This document shows, piece after piece, positions 1 to 8,300 of a DNA stretch of 20,606 nucleotides. The DNA comes from a virus. Made by a program: the position numbers and the translations under genes. The stretch's first letter is position 1; every line of letters starts with the position of its first letter. The notes below the pieces were generated by a model. That model was not told the origin of the DNA and searched no databases. It saw only the letters and a program-made list of their open reading frames with translations. Location: IMG/VR virus record IMGVR_UViG_3300038654_000006, positions 1 through 20,606 of that record; one strand, given 5' to 3'.

Positions 1-395
1 TTACTAAAGTCAGTCCCGCTGGACGTGTCTATTAATGGGAAGCTAGTTAGGCCCGAGCAGGATTGCCATGCTCCATAAAAGCTAGTCCCGCTGGACGTGT
101 CGATTAGGGGGAAGCTAGTTAGGCCCGAGCAGGACCGCCATGCCTGGTAAAATCGAGTCCCGCTGGACGCGTCGATCTGTGGGAAGCTGGTTAGGGACGA
201 GCATCCGGACCATGTTTTCTCAAAGTTAGTCCCGCTTGATGTGTCAATTAAAGAAAAGCTGGTTAGTGAGTCGCAGTATTGCCATGTTTTCTCAAAGTTA
301 GTCCCGCTGGACGTGTCGATTAGTGGGAAGCTGGTTAGGGAGCCGCAATCGTACCATGCGTTACTAAAGTTAGTCCCGCTGGACGTGTCTATTAA
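1..395 (-). repeat. Six tandem coding repeats with an exact 72-bp period
   Basis: The block AGTCCCGCTGGACGTGTC (plus-strand spelling) starts at 12, 84, 156, 228, 300 and 372, spaced exactly 72 bp each time, with variable bases between. The period is 24 codons and keeps the minus-strand adhesin in frame. The array continues off the left edge. The most conserved part encodes IDTSSGT; the linker codons vary, mostly around the Trp and Cys. Confidence 0.93.
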
Positions 396-1031
396 TGGGA
401 ACTCAGTAATCTCATTACGACGACTCCAAAAATAGCTAACATCAGCAACAGCCCCATAACTCGCTGTAGCACCATTATCTACAAAGTAGCCCTCTGTGTC
501 TGTTTTTTCCCCAGTAGTCATAGCCCCATTACGGAACAACGCTCCGACGATGGCAGTACCAGGGAAATCTTCACCGCCTAAGTCATAGGCCCCTGCTGGA
601 ATACTGACACCGTAGCTCGCTGTACCTTGATCTGTGGCCAAAACCATTGTGCCCGTCCAACCACCTGCGGGCACTGTAATAGTTAGATGGTCATCAGTTC
701 TGTCCAGCAATAGTCTGTCTGGCGTTACTTTATATACTGGCCTGTAGAAGCTAGTGGACTGTGCTGCGTTTACCTCGTTACCTGACTGATCTAACACCAA
801 TCCAACGAGGTCGCCATCAGATGTGACTGCCGTCGTGCCTGCTGAGTCTTGAAATAATGACTGTATGCTGAGAGCAATGGGTAGTGAAACGTAGAGTGCG
901 CCTGCTTCGCTAGCACCGAACATTGTGTCTATTATGCCCTGCAATGACGATTCTATGCCTGCGACCCACGTTAGACGAACAGAAGTTGCTTGTCGGTCAG
1001 TAGTGGATAAGTCTATAGGTGTTTCTGGCAT
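1..1031 (-). CDS. Tail-fibre-like adhesin with 24-residue leucine-rich repeats (C-terminus off the window)
   Basis: An open minus-strand frame begins at ATG 1031-1029 (MPETPIDLSTTD) after a good ribosome site (GGAGG, spacing 6) and runs without a stop off position 1, about 343 codons. Residues 1-100 are of unknown fold. Around residues 75-95 a phrase like DQSGNEVNAAQSTSFYRP resembles the start of LamG-like domains in phage fibres. From about residue 210 the protein becomes six tandem 24-residue units built on the pattern FPLIDTSSGTNF...aW..C.sLTS. This is the BspA/DUF285 type of leucine-rich repeat, found in surface and phage adhesion proteins. Each unit has one Trp and one Cys at fixed positions. 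The gene follows a small virion protein and gp14 on the same strand, consistent with a virion surface or host-recognition role. The function is inferred from repeat type and context; the true C-terminus is not seen. Confidence 0.8.
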   Translation of the reverse strand, partial: MPETPIDLSTTDRQATSVRLTWVAGIESSLQGIIDTMFGASEAGALYVSLPIALSIQSLFQDSAGTTAVTSDGDLVGLVLDQSGNEVNAAQSTSFYRPVYKVTPDRLLLDRTDDHLTITVPAGGWTGTMVLATDQGTASYGVSIPAGAYDLGGEDFPGTAIVGALFRNGAMTTGEKTDTEGYFVDNGATASYGAVADVSYFWSRRNEITEFPLIDTSSGTNFSNAWYDCGSLTSFPLIDTSSGTNFEKTWQYCDSLTSFSLIDTSSGTNFEKTWSGCSSLTSFPQIDASSGTRFYQAWRSCSGLTSFPLIDTSSGTSFYGAWQSCSGLTSFPLIDTSSGTDFS

Positions 1032-1096
1032 TATGCCTCCGTATTAATAAATATTGCGTAATTATAGGCACAAAACGTCCTGTACTATGTATTAAG

Positions 1097-1121
1097 AACC
1101 GGCCGATCGTGGCCGGTTTTT
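1097..1121. terminator. Strong GC-rich hairpin, probable terminator between minus-strand genes
   Basis: AACCGGCC (1097-1104), loop GATCGT, GGCCGGTT (1111-1118) form an 8-bp stem. The U-run is better in the plus direction (TTTTTA) than in the minus direction (TTCTTAAT). The flanking genes are both on the minus strand, so it would end transcripts from the small gene at 1156-1557 and may also stop antisense transcription. Confidence 0.65.
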
Positions 1122-1155
1122 ATACTTCCTTGTTACTCGACCTAGTTTTAAAACA

Positions 1156-1557
1156 TTAAGCAATTGTAATGCTTGGAGTGATGTCGTACGTGTCGTTTTC
1201 GTTAAACGTATACGGACCAGCAGAATCAACTTCAATAGTTAAAATACGCGGAGTAGATCCGGTAGTTACAATCGCATAACCTTGAACCGAACCTGTCCAG
1301 CCACCTGAACCAGTAGTAAAAGTCTGCAAAGCATAGCTTCCTGTGTCGTTAGTTACTGACCATGATGCATCAGCAAGGGTAATGCGAGCATAACCAGTAC
1401 CGGTTGGCTCTGTTAGTGTAGACGCCGTGATAGTTTCGGCTGGAGAACTGTTAGTAAACAATAACAGTTCTGTTTCAGTGCCGCGGTCGGCATCTGCGTT
1501 TACTAGTACTAAGTTTGCGATTAACGTTTCGCCTTCGTTGGGGGTAAATCCTGCCAT
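1156..1557 (-). CDS. Small probable virion protein, 133 aa
   Basis: The frame begins MAGFTPNEGETLIANLVLVNAD and has a clear ribosome site (AAAGGAG, about 8 bases before the ATG). It lies 66 bp downstream of gp14 and has its own late promoter box at 1592-1599. The protein is Thr/Ser/Gly-rich with alternating beta-like segments and no signal peptide or membrane helix. A GGWTGS motif near residue 85 also occurs as GGWTGT in the adhesin encoded just downstream, suggesting a shared beta-sandwich type or partnership. I do not recognise a named family. Position and composition point to a minor structural or fibre-associated protein; this is inference. Confidence 0.75.
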   Translation of the reverse strand: MAGFTPNEGETLIANLVLVNADADRGTETELLLFTNSSPAETITASTLTEPTGTGYARITLADASWSVTNDTGSYALQTFTTGSGGWTGSVQGYAIVTTGSTPRILTIEVDSAGPYTFNENDTYDITPSITIA

Positions 1558-1591
1558 AATAATTCTCCTTTAGCGTTTATTATATTACTTA

Positions 1592-1599
1592 TATTTATC
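1592..1599 (-). promoter_or_regulatory. T4-type late promoter box (GATAAATA)
   Basis: Minus-strand GATAAATA lies about 35 bp before the start of the 133-aa gene, with AAAGGAG between. One mismatch to the T4 late consensus TATAAATA. Confidence 0.6.
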
Positions 1600-1623
1600 A
1601 TTTATTGTTAGATAGTTCTTATG

Positions 1624-2868
1624 TCACGGTGATAAGTCTGTAAATGATATTACTGCATTTGAGTTAATTTCTACGTTTATATTGCCGACTATTGAATTAG
1701 TGTAATTGCCAACTAAAATATCATCACCTAAGCCCGACAGAGCAACGGAATCTTCAGCATACGAATTTTTAAACCTAACATCGTCATACATTTTGGCCCA
1801 TCGCACTCCGTCAAACTGAAACAATCGAACAGGATAAAAGTCAGTTCGTAAAAAGTAATCACCTTCTGAATTGTTTATTGGAAATTGATTGCCAGTTCCG
1901 AATGGCAATCCATTAGGCGGAGTTCCGTCTGTAATTAAGTAGCCTGTATATCCTAATTTAATAGGATCTGCAAACTCAACATCAGCAGAGTTAACAGTAC
2001 TATCATCTGCGTTAACAATAGCTACACTGCCGTCTGGGTTAACTGCTACTGTATAAAAGTGTGATACTTCGTAACCCCGGTACGGAACTTCAGCTACTGC
2101 TTCGTTGATAATTCCTTGGTTAATTTGCATTTCACGATCATATGTACTTAATAAATCTTTTAAAGTGTTTTCCTCGTACACAGCCCAGTCTGCTTCGGGA
2201 GGAGTTGTAGAAGTTTCAACTAATGCTTCATATAAAATCCCTTCATAACGAATTACTTGCCCGGGCTGATATGTTAACGTACTATCCCAATCGCCTTCGA
2301 AGATATCTTCGTTTGTGGGAACATCTAAGATATCTTTAAATTCTTGTCCGTTAACTATTTGTTTCAATTTTAAACGGTATAAATGAGGATACCAAGTATG
2401 TGAAAAACCTTCTGCTGCCCTGTTTACATCTTCAACTACATAAAAGCGTTTTAATGAAGTTGTAAAATTATTTTGGGCATATTCATCAGTTAAGTGAGGC
2501 AGTTCGATTACATCGCCACTCATTATTTTTCGACCTAATGTCTTAACAGAACTATTAATGTGAATGTTTATAAACAAAGTATCATTAGCAAGGAATAATC
2601 CAAACTGAGACAAGTCGAAATCTAAATCTTGAACATTGTAAATTGTGCGCATTCTATAAATATCAGCATCATATTTACGATCTCTGTTTTCTAGGAATAA
2701 CAAATCTTGTATTTGTGTTTCGTCTTTTATAATACTACCGTCGTCTGTACCGATATACTTATGTACATGAATATCAGTTCCGCCGACTGTAAATTGTTCT
2801 AAAATTTGTTTATCGAGAAAATGATAGTCGTTTCCTCTCTCCGGTTTATATAAGGATAATCGTGGCAT
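1624..2868 (-). CDS. 14: Neck protein gp14
   Basis: The 414-aa protein opens MPRLSLYKPERGNDYHFLD and contains QDLLFLENRDRKYDADIYRMR and FDLSQFGLFL, phrases I recognise from gp14 of T4-like cyanophages. T4 gp14 (about 256 aa) joins gp13 at the head neck, where the tail attaches. This version is much longer. Extra C-terminal material includes a W...Y.PG..V.Y.G..Y.A.....P....W stretch (about 192-233) resembling carbohydrate-binding type 5/12 folds. A second module near 330-370 reads GDYFLRTDFYPVRLFQFDG.RW. The ribosome site is AAAGGTG before ATG 2868. It is divergent from gp13 at 2934, whereas in T4 genes 13 and 14 are adjacent and co-directional. The assignment is confident for the N-terminal half; the role of the extra modules is inferred. 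Confidence 0.85.
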   Translation of the reverse strand: MPRLSLYKPERGNDYHFLDKQILEQFTVGGTDIHVHKYIGTDDGSIIKDETQIQDLLFLENRDRKYDADIYRMRTIYNVQDLDFDLSQFGLFLANDTLFINIHINSSVKTLGRKIMSGDVIELPHLTDEYAQNNFTTSLKRFYVVEDVNRAAEGFSHTWYPHLYRLKLKQIVNGQEFKDILDVPTNEDIFEGDWDSTLTYQPGQVIRYEGILYEALVETSTTPPEADWAVYEENTLKDLLSTYDREMQINQGIINEAVAEVPYRGYEVSHFYTVAVNPDGSVAIVNADDSTVNSADVEFADPIKLGYTGYLITDGTPPNGLPFGTGNQFPINNSEGDYFLRTDFYPVRLFQFDGVRWAKMYDDVRFKNSYAEDSVALSGLGDDILVGNYTNSIVGNINVEINSNAVISFTDLSP

Positions 2869-2893
2869 ATTTATTCACCTTTGCTTTAATACA

Positions 2894-2901
2894 TATTTAT
2901 C
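2894..2901 (-). promoter_or_regulatory. Late promoter box for gp14 (GATAAATA)
   Basis: Minus-strand GATAAATA lies 26 bp upstream of the gp14 start, with AAAGGTG between. It is back to back with the plus-strand box at 2908-2915. Confidence 0.6.
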
Positions 2902-2907
2902 GTAATT

Positions 2908-2915
2908 AATAAATA
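2908..2915 (+). promoter_or_regulatory. Late promoter box for gp13 (AATAAATA)
   Basis: AATAAATA is followed by GGAG at 2923-2926 and the gp13 ATG at 2934. By T4 geometry transcription would start near 2921, leaving a very short leader that still includes the ribosome site. Confidence 0.55.
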
Positions 2916-2933
2916 CAATAGCGGAGATTAACA

Positions 2934-3926
2934 ATGACTGATTTAGCAACACAGAAACAAGAAGTATATGATTACGTCTACAATATGTTAGGCGGCGGAA
3001 TGGTTGATGTAGAATTAGATCCCATTCATTATGCAACAGCATTGAATAAAGCATTAACACGCTTTAGACAACGAAGTTCAAATGCAGTTGAAGAGTCTTA
3101 TTTGTTCTTAACATTAATAGAAAATCAAAATGAATACATTATGCCTAAAGAAGTTATCGAAGTAAGACAACTATATAGACGTAGTGTCGGCAGTAAAGGG
3201 GTAGCAGGTAGTTCAAACTCTAGCGGCCCGGTGTTTTCTACAAGTAAAATAGTTACACTAACAACTAATCAAACGTTTGAAGTAGGGTACAATCTTGCGT
3301 CTGTAACTAGTGTAATTGTAACAGTTAATGGTACTGCAAGAGGCGACTTTACTGAAGACTACGGTACTAGAACAATTACTTTTACTACCCCGCTTAATGT
3401 TGGAGAAGTTGTTAACATAAAATTGTATACTGAAACTTTTACAAGTGGCTCTGAAATTGAACCATTTAATGCAGCGTTTACTAATACTTACTTATTGACA
3501 GGAACATCAAAGGTCGGCGGCCTGGCAACATACGAATTGTTTGCTGGATATCAAGAACTAGCAGGAAGAATGTTTGGTTCATTTATTGAATTTAAGTGGA
3601 ATCCGCCAACTAAAAAGCTAACAATTTTACAAAAGCCAAGAGGCACAGAAGAAGTATTAGTTTGGGCTTACAACTACAGACCAGATGACCAATTACTTAA
3701 TGACTATCTATCTATTCAATGGATTAAAGATTTTACTTTAGCATCATGTAAGTTTATGTTAGGTGAAGCAAGGTCGAAATTTGCAACCATTGCAGGTCCA
3801 CAAGGCGGCAGCACACTTAACGGCGACGCATTAAAAGCAGAAGCACAAGCAGAAATGGAAAAACTTGAAATTGAAGTAATGCAGCAAGTAGCCGGCGGTG
3901 GAGGCTATAGCTTCTTAATTGGCTAG
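2934..3926 (+). CDS. 13: Neck protein gp13
   Basis: The protein is 330 aa, close to T4 gp13 (about 309 aa). The opening TDLATQKQEVYDYVYNMLGG and the segment ALNKALTRFRQRSSNAVEES match gp13 of marine T4-like phages. gp13 sits on the portal-proximal neck and with gp14 seals the filled head and makes the tail-joining surface. A beta-rich insertion of about 60 residues (roughly 100-165, FSTSKIVTLTTNQTFEVGYN onward) breaks the helical family pattern. After it the conserved C-terminal part resumes (FIEFKWNPPTKKLTI, then LVWAYNYRPDD). The start is chosen from GGAG eight bases upstream. It is followed 37 bp later by the 207-aa gene in the same direction. Confidence 0.85.
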   Translation: MTDLATQKQEVYDYVYNMLGGGMVDVELDPIHYATALNKALTRFRQRSSNAVEESYLFLTLIENQNEYIMPKEVIEVRQLYRRSVGSKGVAGSSNSSGPVFSTSKIVTLTTNQTFEVGYNLASVTSVIVTVNGTARGDFTEDYGTRTITFTTPLNVGEVVNIKLYTETFTSGSEIEPFNAAFTNTYLLTGTSKVGGLATYELFAGYQELAGRMFGSFIEFKWNPPTKKLTILQKPRGTEEVLVWAYNYRPDDQLLNDYLSIQWIKDFTLASCKFMLGEARSKFATIAGPQGGSTLNGDALKAEAQAEMEKLEIEVMQQVAGGGGYSFLIG

Positions 3927-3963
3927 GTTTATTATTAATACGTATAACTAAAATAGGAAAATT

Positions 3964-4587
3964 ATGAGACTTAGAGAATTGTTAAAAGAAGGCAAAAATG
4001 TGCCTTGTATTGTAGTAGACGTACAACCTGAATATGCAGATTATTCAACAATTGATATGACTGAATTATGTCAATTTTTAGCTAACCAAAAAGCACCACT
4101 GCTAATGTTTGTTAATGCTGATGAAACTGGCATGACAGGCGACAATGTTGAGCATGATATATTTCCATTCTGGGAAGAACATTTTGAAAATGCTAACTTA
4201 GACTTTTATGAAGACGGCCTTCCCAACATGACATTTAACGATAAAGGTTATGGATACTTTAGATCATGGATGGATTCGGGTTTAGATGAAGCAATAATAA
4301 TTAAAACTATTAGAGAAATGTATCATCAGAAAGTCAACGATTCTAGAGAATTATTCAACGGCGACGAATCTGAAGATTATGAAGAAAAAATGGCATTGCT
4401 TGGAGTCACTGACGAAGATTTATTTAGTGATCCATTGTCTATAAACTGGACAAGTGTAGGACAACTTAAAAAACTTTCAGGCGCATATATAATGGGCGGC
4501 GGAAGAAACGAATGTTTACGAGAAGTAGAACTTCTAATGAATGCATTTAATATTAAGTATAAGCGTATAGAAAAATTTGTTTACTAG
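3964..4587 (+). CDS. Uncharacterised 207-aa phage protein, possibly isochorismatase-like fold
   Basis: The start has AGGAAAATT before ATG 3964. The protein is acidic in its middle third and soluble. Residues 13-22 (VPCIVVDVQP) resemble the first strand and catalytic Asp-x-Gln of isochorismatase-type cysteine hydrolases. Near the C-terminus GGGRNECLREVELLMNAF resembles the nucleophile region of that fold (Gly-rich turn, then Cys on a helix). A Lys in EAIIIKTIREMY could complete a D-K-C triad. The similarity is to the general pattern only, and I cannot name a family. It sits between gp13 and a nucleotide kinase, where T4 itself has no obvious counterpart. It may be a moron or metabolic accessory gene; function unproven. 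Confidence 0.7.
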   Translation: MRLRELLKEGKNVPCIVVDVQPEYADYSTIDMTELCQFLANQKAPLLMFVNADETGMTGDNVEHDIFPFWEEHFENANLDFYEDGLPNMTFNDKGYGYFRSWMDSGLDEAIIIKTIREMYHQKVNDSRELFNGDESEDYEEKMALLGVTDEDLFSDPLSINWTSVGQLKKLSGAYIMGGGRNECLREVELLMNAFNIKYKRIEKFVY

Positions 4588-4648
4588 AATTAGTTATTAC
4601 ATTGACTGCAACTCGTTCTATTATGAAATAATATTGATCTGATTGAGG

Positions 4649-4677
4649 TTGACAAAACTCTCTTTCTATAGTAGAAT
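4649..4677 (+). promoter_or_regulatory. Host sigma70-type (early) promoter before the nucleotide kinase
   Basis: A perfect -35 TTGACA (4649-4654), a 17-bp spacer and a -10 TAGAAT (4672-4677) lie directly before the kinase ribosome site. It is the only convincing host-type promoter I saw in the window; the other promoters look late-type. Confidence 0.7.
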
Positions 4678-4697
4678 TAGTGCTATGGAGATCGTTA

Positions 4698-5213
4698 ATG
4701 CAAAAACAAAAACAACTAAAACTATTAATTATAGGATATGGCCGACACGGCAAAGATACAGTATGTGAACTGTTACGCGACATACACGGTTACACATTTG
4801 AGTCTAGTAGTAAATTCTGTTCAAAACAGTTTATATTCAATAACCTAAAAGACAAATATAATTATAATTCAGAAAATGAATGCTTTGCTGATCGTCATAA
4901 TCACAGAGAAGAATGGTACAATGCCATATGTGAGTATAACAAAGATGATGCTGCAACGTTAGGATTTGAAATATTTAAAGAATATTCTATATACTGTGGC
5001 CTAAGAAATAAAGCTGAATTCCACGCAATGAAAAACCAAGGCATATTTGACTATGTAATATGGGTTGATCGTTCTGATCACCTTCCCCCCGAAAGCAAAG
5101 ATAGCATGACATTAGAACAATGGATGGCAGATTATACTATTGATAATAATAGTAGTCTGGAAATGCTACAAAAAAACGTAAATAATTTAATTTGCCATTT
5201 GCAGGATAAATAA
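4698..5213 (+). CDS. P-loop nucleotide kinase, putative dNMP kinase (T4 gp1-like)
   Basis: An upstream in-frame GTG at 4680 exists, but ATG 4698 has GGAG at a spacing of 7, so the 171-aa form is preferred. Residues 8-21 (KLLIIGYGRHGKDT) form a Walker A loop of the GxxxxGKD(T) type used by T4 gene 1 deoxynucleoside monophosphate kinase. Later IFDYVIWVDRS (about 137-147) fits the strand with substrate- or product-binding residues near the end of such kinases. It is shorter than T4 gp1 (241 aa). Such enzymes phosphorylate dNMPs to feed phage DNA synthesis. An early promoter fits that role, although the gene sits among late structural genes. Family level is confident; substrate specificity is inferred. 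Confidence 0.7.
   Translation: MQKQKQLKLLIIGYGRHGKDTVCELLRDIHGYTFESSSKFCSKQFIFNNLKDKYNYNSENECFADRHNHREEWYNAICEYNKDDAATLGFEIFKEYSIYCGLRNKAEFHAMKNQGIFDYVIWVDRSDHLPPESKDSMTLEQWMADYTIDNNSSLEMLQKNVNNLICHLQDK
5205..5212 (+). promoter_or_regulatory. Possible late promoter box overlapping the kinase stop codon
   Basis: GATAAATA includes the first two bases of the TAA stop (5211-5213). It may be a distal late promoter for gp18, or simply the codons Asp-Lys-stop. Confidence 0.35.
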
Positions 5214-5220
5214 TAAATCA

Positions 5221-5301
5221 GTCTCCTTAATCACAACTATTACGCATACTTTTAGAACGTTTGCGCTAAATACTGTTAATAAATAATAGTCGAAAGGAGA
5301 C
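5221..5301 (+). promoter_or_regulatory. Inverted repeat that can mask the gp18 ribosome site
   Basis: GTCTCCTT (5221-5228) is perfectly complementary to AAGGAGAC (5294-5301), which contains the gp18 Shine-Dalgarno. Only transcripts starting upstream of 5221 contain both arms. A long loop of 65 bases makes this tentative. Confidence 0.3.
5278..5285 (+). promoter_or_regulatory. Late promoter box for tail sheath (AATAAATA)
   Basis: AATAAATA lies 24 bp before the gp18 start, with AAAGGAG between. A second similar word, CTAAATAC, lies just upstream at 5265-5272. Confidence 0.55.
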
Positions 5302-5308
5302 AACAACC

Positions 5309-8300
5309 ATGGCACTAACCTCACCAGGTGCAGAAGTTAGCGTAATTAACGAAAGTTTTTATACGCCAGCTGAACCCGGCACAGTACCAATGATATTCGT
5401 TGCTTCTGCTGAAAATAAACAAAACGGCAGCAGCACAGGTGTTGCAACAGGCACCTTATCACAAAACGCAGGTCGTCCTTACTTAGTTACTTCACAACGT
5501 GAATTAACTGACTTGTTTGGCGATCCTATTTTTTACACAGACAGCAATAACAACCCAATACACGCAGGCGAACTTAACGAATACGGCTTACAAACAGCAT
5601 ATTCACTGTTGGGTGTTAGCAGCAGAGCATACGTTACACGAGCAGATATTGACCTAAGTGAACTTCAAGCTACTGCTACTGAACCTGGTTCTTTTCCTGT
5701 AAATGGTCAAAACTGGTTAGATACCGGCGTTACTGAATGGGGCATCTTTGAGTGGAATGCTAGTACAGAAAGTTTTGCACATCAAAACCCGATCGTCTTA
5801 ACGTTAGCTGATGCTGATAGACTCGATGGCTCTGGAATTCCTAAATCATCAGTTGGTAAAATTGGTGACTACGCAGTAGATACTAGCACAGACGAAATTA
5901 AGTACTTTGTTAAAAAAGCTGACAATACTTGGGAATTAATTACAGATGGCGGCCCAGAAGATCCTATGTTCTTTGCTGAGTCAGGGACATCTAATAACAA
6001 TGCCGATGCAACTGCTAGTTATGGAACTGATGGAACTTTTGACATAGCTCTTACACCAACTGGCTCTACGTTTACAGTTAACTTTGTTGCAAACACCGAT
6101 ACTAATGAACAGTCAATTTCAGAATGGGCTGATTTCATAAACACATTTGTTGTATCAGCAGGCGAATCTCTTACAGAGTTTAGAGTAGTTAGTCTTGGTA
6201 CAACACTTGGATTACTTTCAGATAACGGAACATATACTAGTGCTACTATTAGTAATTTAACAGGATCATTTTCGGGTGGAGTATTGGGGTTAACTGCTCA
6301 AGCATATACATTAACAACTGCTAGTGCACCAGTATTTGCCGACACGTTAATGTCTACGCAACCATATCCATTTACCAATTCCGGTGTTAATGTGCAACAA
6401 TTAGTTGATGTTAGTGGGTCGTTAGATATTACTGAAATAGGCGGCAGCGGCAATACTTACACATTATCATATAATACAAGTTATCCGAATGATCCAGATA
6501 ATAACGATCCTACTATTGATGACATGATAGAGGTTTGGAATAACACTGATCTTAGTGCTTCTGATCTTAAATTTTATGTAGGCACTGATAATGTTTTGAG
6601 AATTTTTTCTCCAGGTAATATACTTACTGGTTTTGAAATAGATAATACTTTTGATTCGCTTGATACCGATATCGGATTTCCAGAAGGAGTATATAGTTTT
6701 GATACTGCTAGCGGTTTTCCGTTACAAATATCTCCGCATACACAGATTCCAGAATGGAGAAGCACTGATACTAAACCAGCAGCATCAGGCGCTGTTTGGA
6801 TTAAAACAACTGAACCTAATTTAGGTGCTAAGTGGAGCTATAACAGATTCAATAGTAACACTGAATTGTTTGAAACAATATCGTTGCCGTTATATAAAGA
6901 TAATGCAAGTGCACTTTATAACCTAGATAGAGCAGGTGGTGGAACAAATCTTGAAATTGGAACTAGCTACGCTAAGTGGAATTCAACAGATGCAAGTCCA
7001 ATTAATGCAACATTTAGACTCTATGAAAGAGATACCACTGGCGTAACATCTGTTACTACAAGTGCAATAGCAACTGCTCTTTCAGGAGTATATTCAATTG
7101 CTATTTCCGAAACAGTACTGAATAGTCAGACTATATCAGCAGCTCAAACGATTACGTTCACAGCAACTGGTGCAGTATCTGACGCAGATTTGTTTGCAGC
7201 AGCGATTAACGGTGCTACATTAGTTAACGTCGAAGCATCTGTTAACAACTTGAATCAAGTTGTTATTACTCATGCATTAGGCGGCGACTTTGAGTTCTCA
7301 GCTGATACTACCGGCTTATTAACAGCAGTGGGTATTACAGATACTAAGATTACACAGTGGGCGCAACCAACTAATTACTTTGCACAAGCAGATGCTCCAC
7401 AAAGTGTAGCAGACAATGGAGCATTGTGGTACAACTCAGTAATTGACGAAGTAGATTTGCTAGTACATGACGGTACACAATGGGTTGGTGTAGATACTGC
7501 ACCAACAGTAAGTGCAACTGAGCCAACGTCAGCAGTTGACGGCGATATTTGGATTAGTACAGCTGATCTAGAAAACTATCCGATGATATATCGTTATGTT
7601 ACAGACACCTTTGTATTAATTGACAAAGCTGATCAAACCACTCAAGACGGTATTTTGTTTGCAGACGCACGTTGGGGTGTAGACGGCGGAACAACTACAG
7701 GGATTGAAATGGCAAGCATTGCTGACTTGTTAAGCAATACATACGTTGACGCAGACGCACCTGATCCAGCATTGTACCCAAGAGGTATGTTGCTTTGGAA
7801 CTTGCGCAGAAGTGGGTTTAATGTTAAGAAGTTTGTTAAAAACCACTTTGCAATTAACGGAGAATATCCAAATCGTTGGGTTACTGAATCAGCTAATCAA
7901 GCAGACGGTTCAGGAAGCTTTGGACGTAAAGCACAGCGTAAAGTTGTACAGCAAGCATTGCAAGCTATGATTAATAGTAACGATGCAATTCGCGATACTG
8001 AGACAAGATTGTTTAACGTTATGGCAACTCCGGGATATTCAGAACTAATCGGCGAAATGGTTACATTAAACTCTGATAGAGGATTAAGTGCATTTGTAGT
8101 TGGTGATACTCCTGCAAGACTTACACCCGATGCTACTTCACTAAACGACTGGGGACAAAACGTACTAGGTGCAGTTGAAGACAACGACCAAGGTCTTGTA
8201 ACTTTTGATGAAAACTTAGGTGTTTATTACCCATGGGGATTCACTAGTGATAATGCAGGTAATAATGTTGTAGTTCCGCCTAGCTTTATGGCACTCCGCA

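Noticed and set aside
1-395. The regular repeats looked at first like a CRISPR array.
   Set aside because: The period is 72 bp, the between-repeat sequence is itself conserved, and the minus frame is open with leucine-rich-repeat codons throughout.
241-435. Plus-strand open frame of 64 aa in the repeat region.
   Set aside because: It is the antisense of the 24-residue repeats; the minus frame has the ribosome site and a long continuous reading frame.
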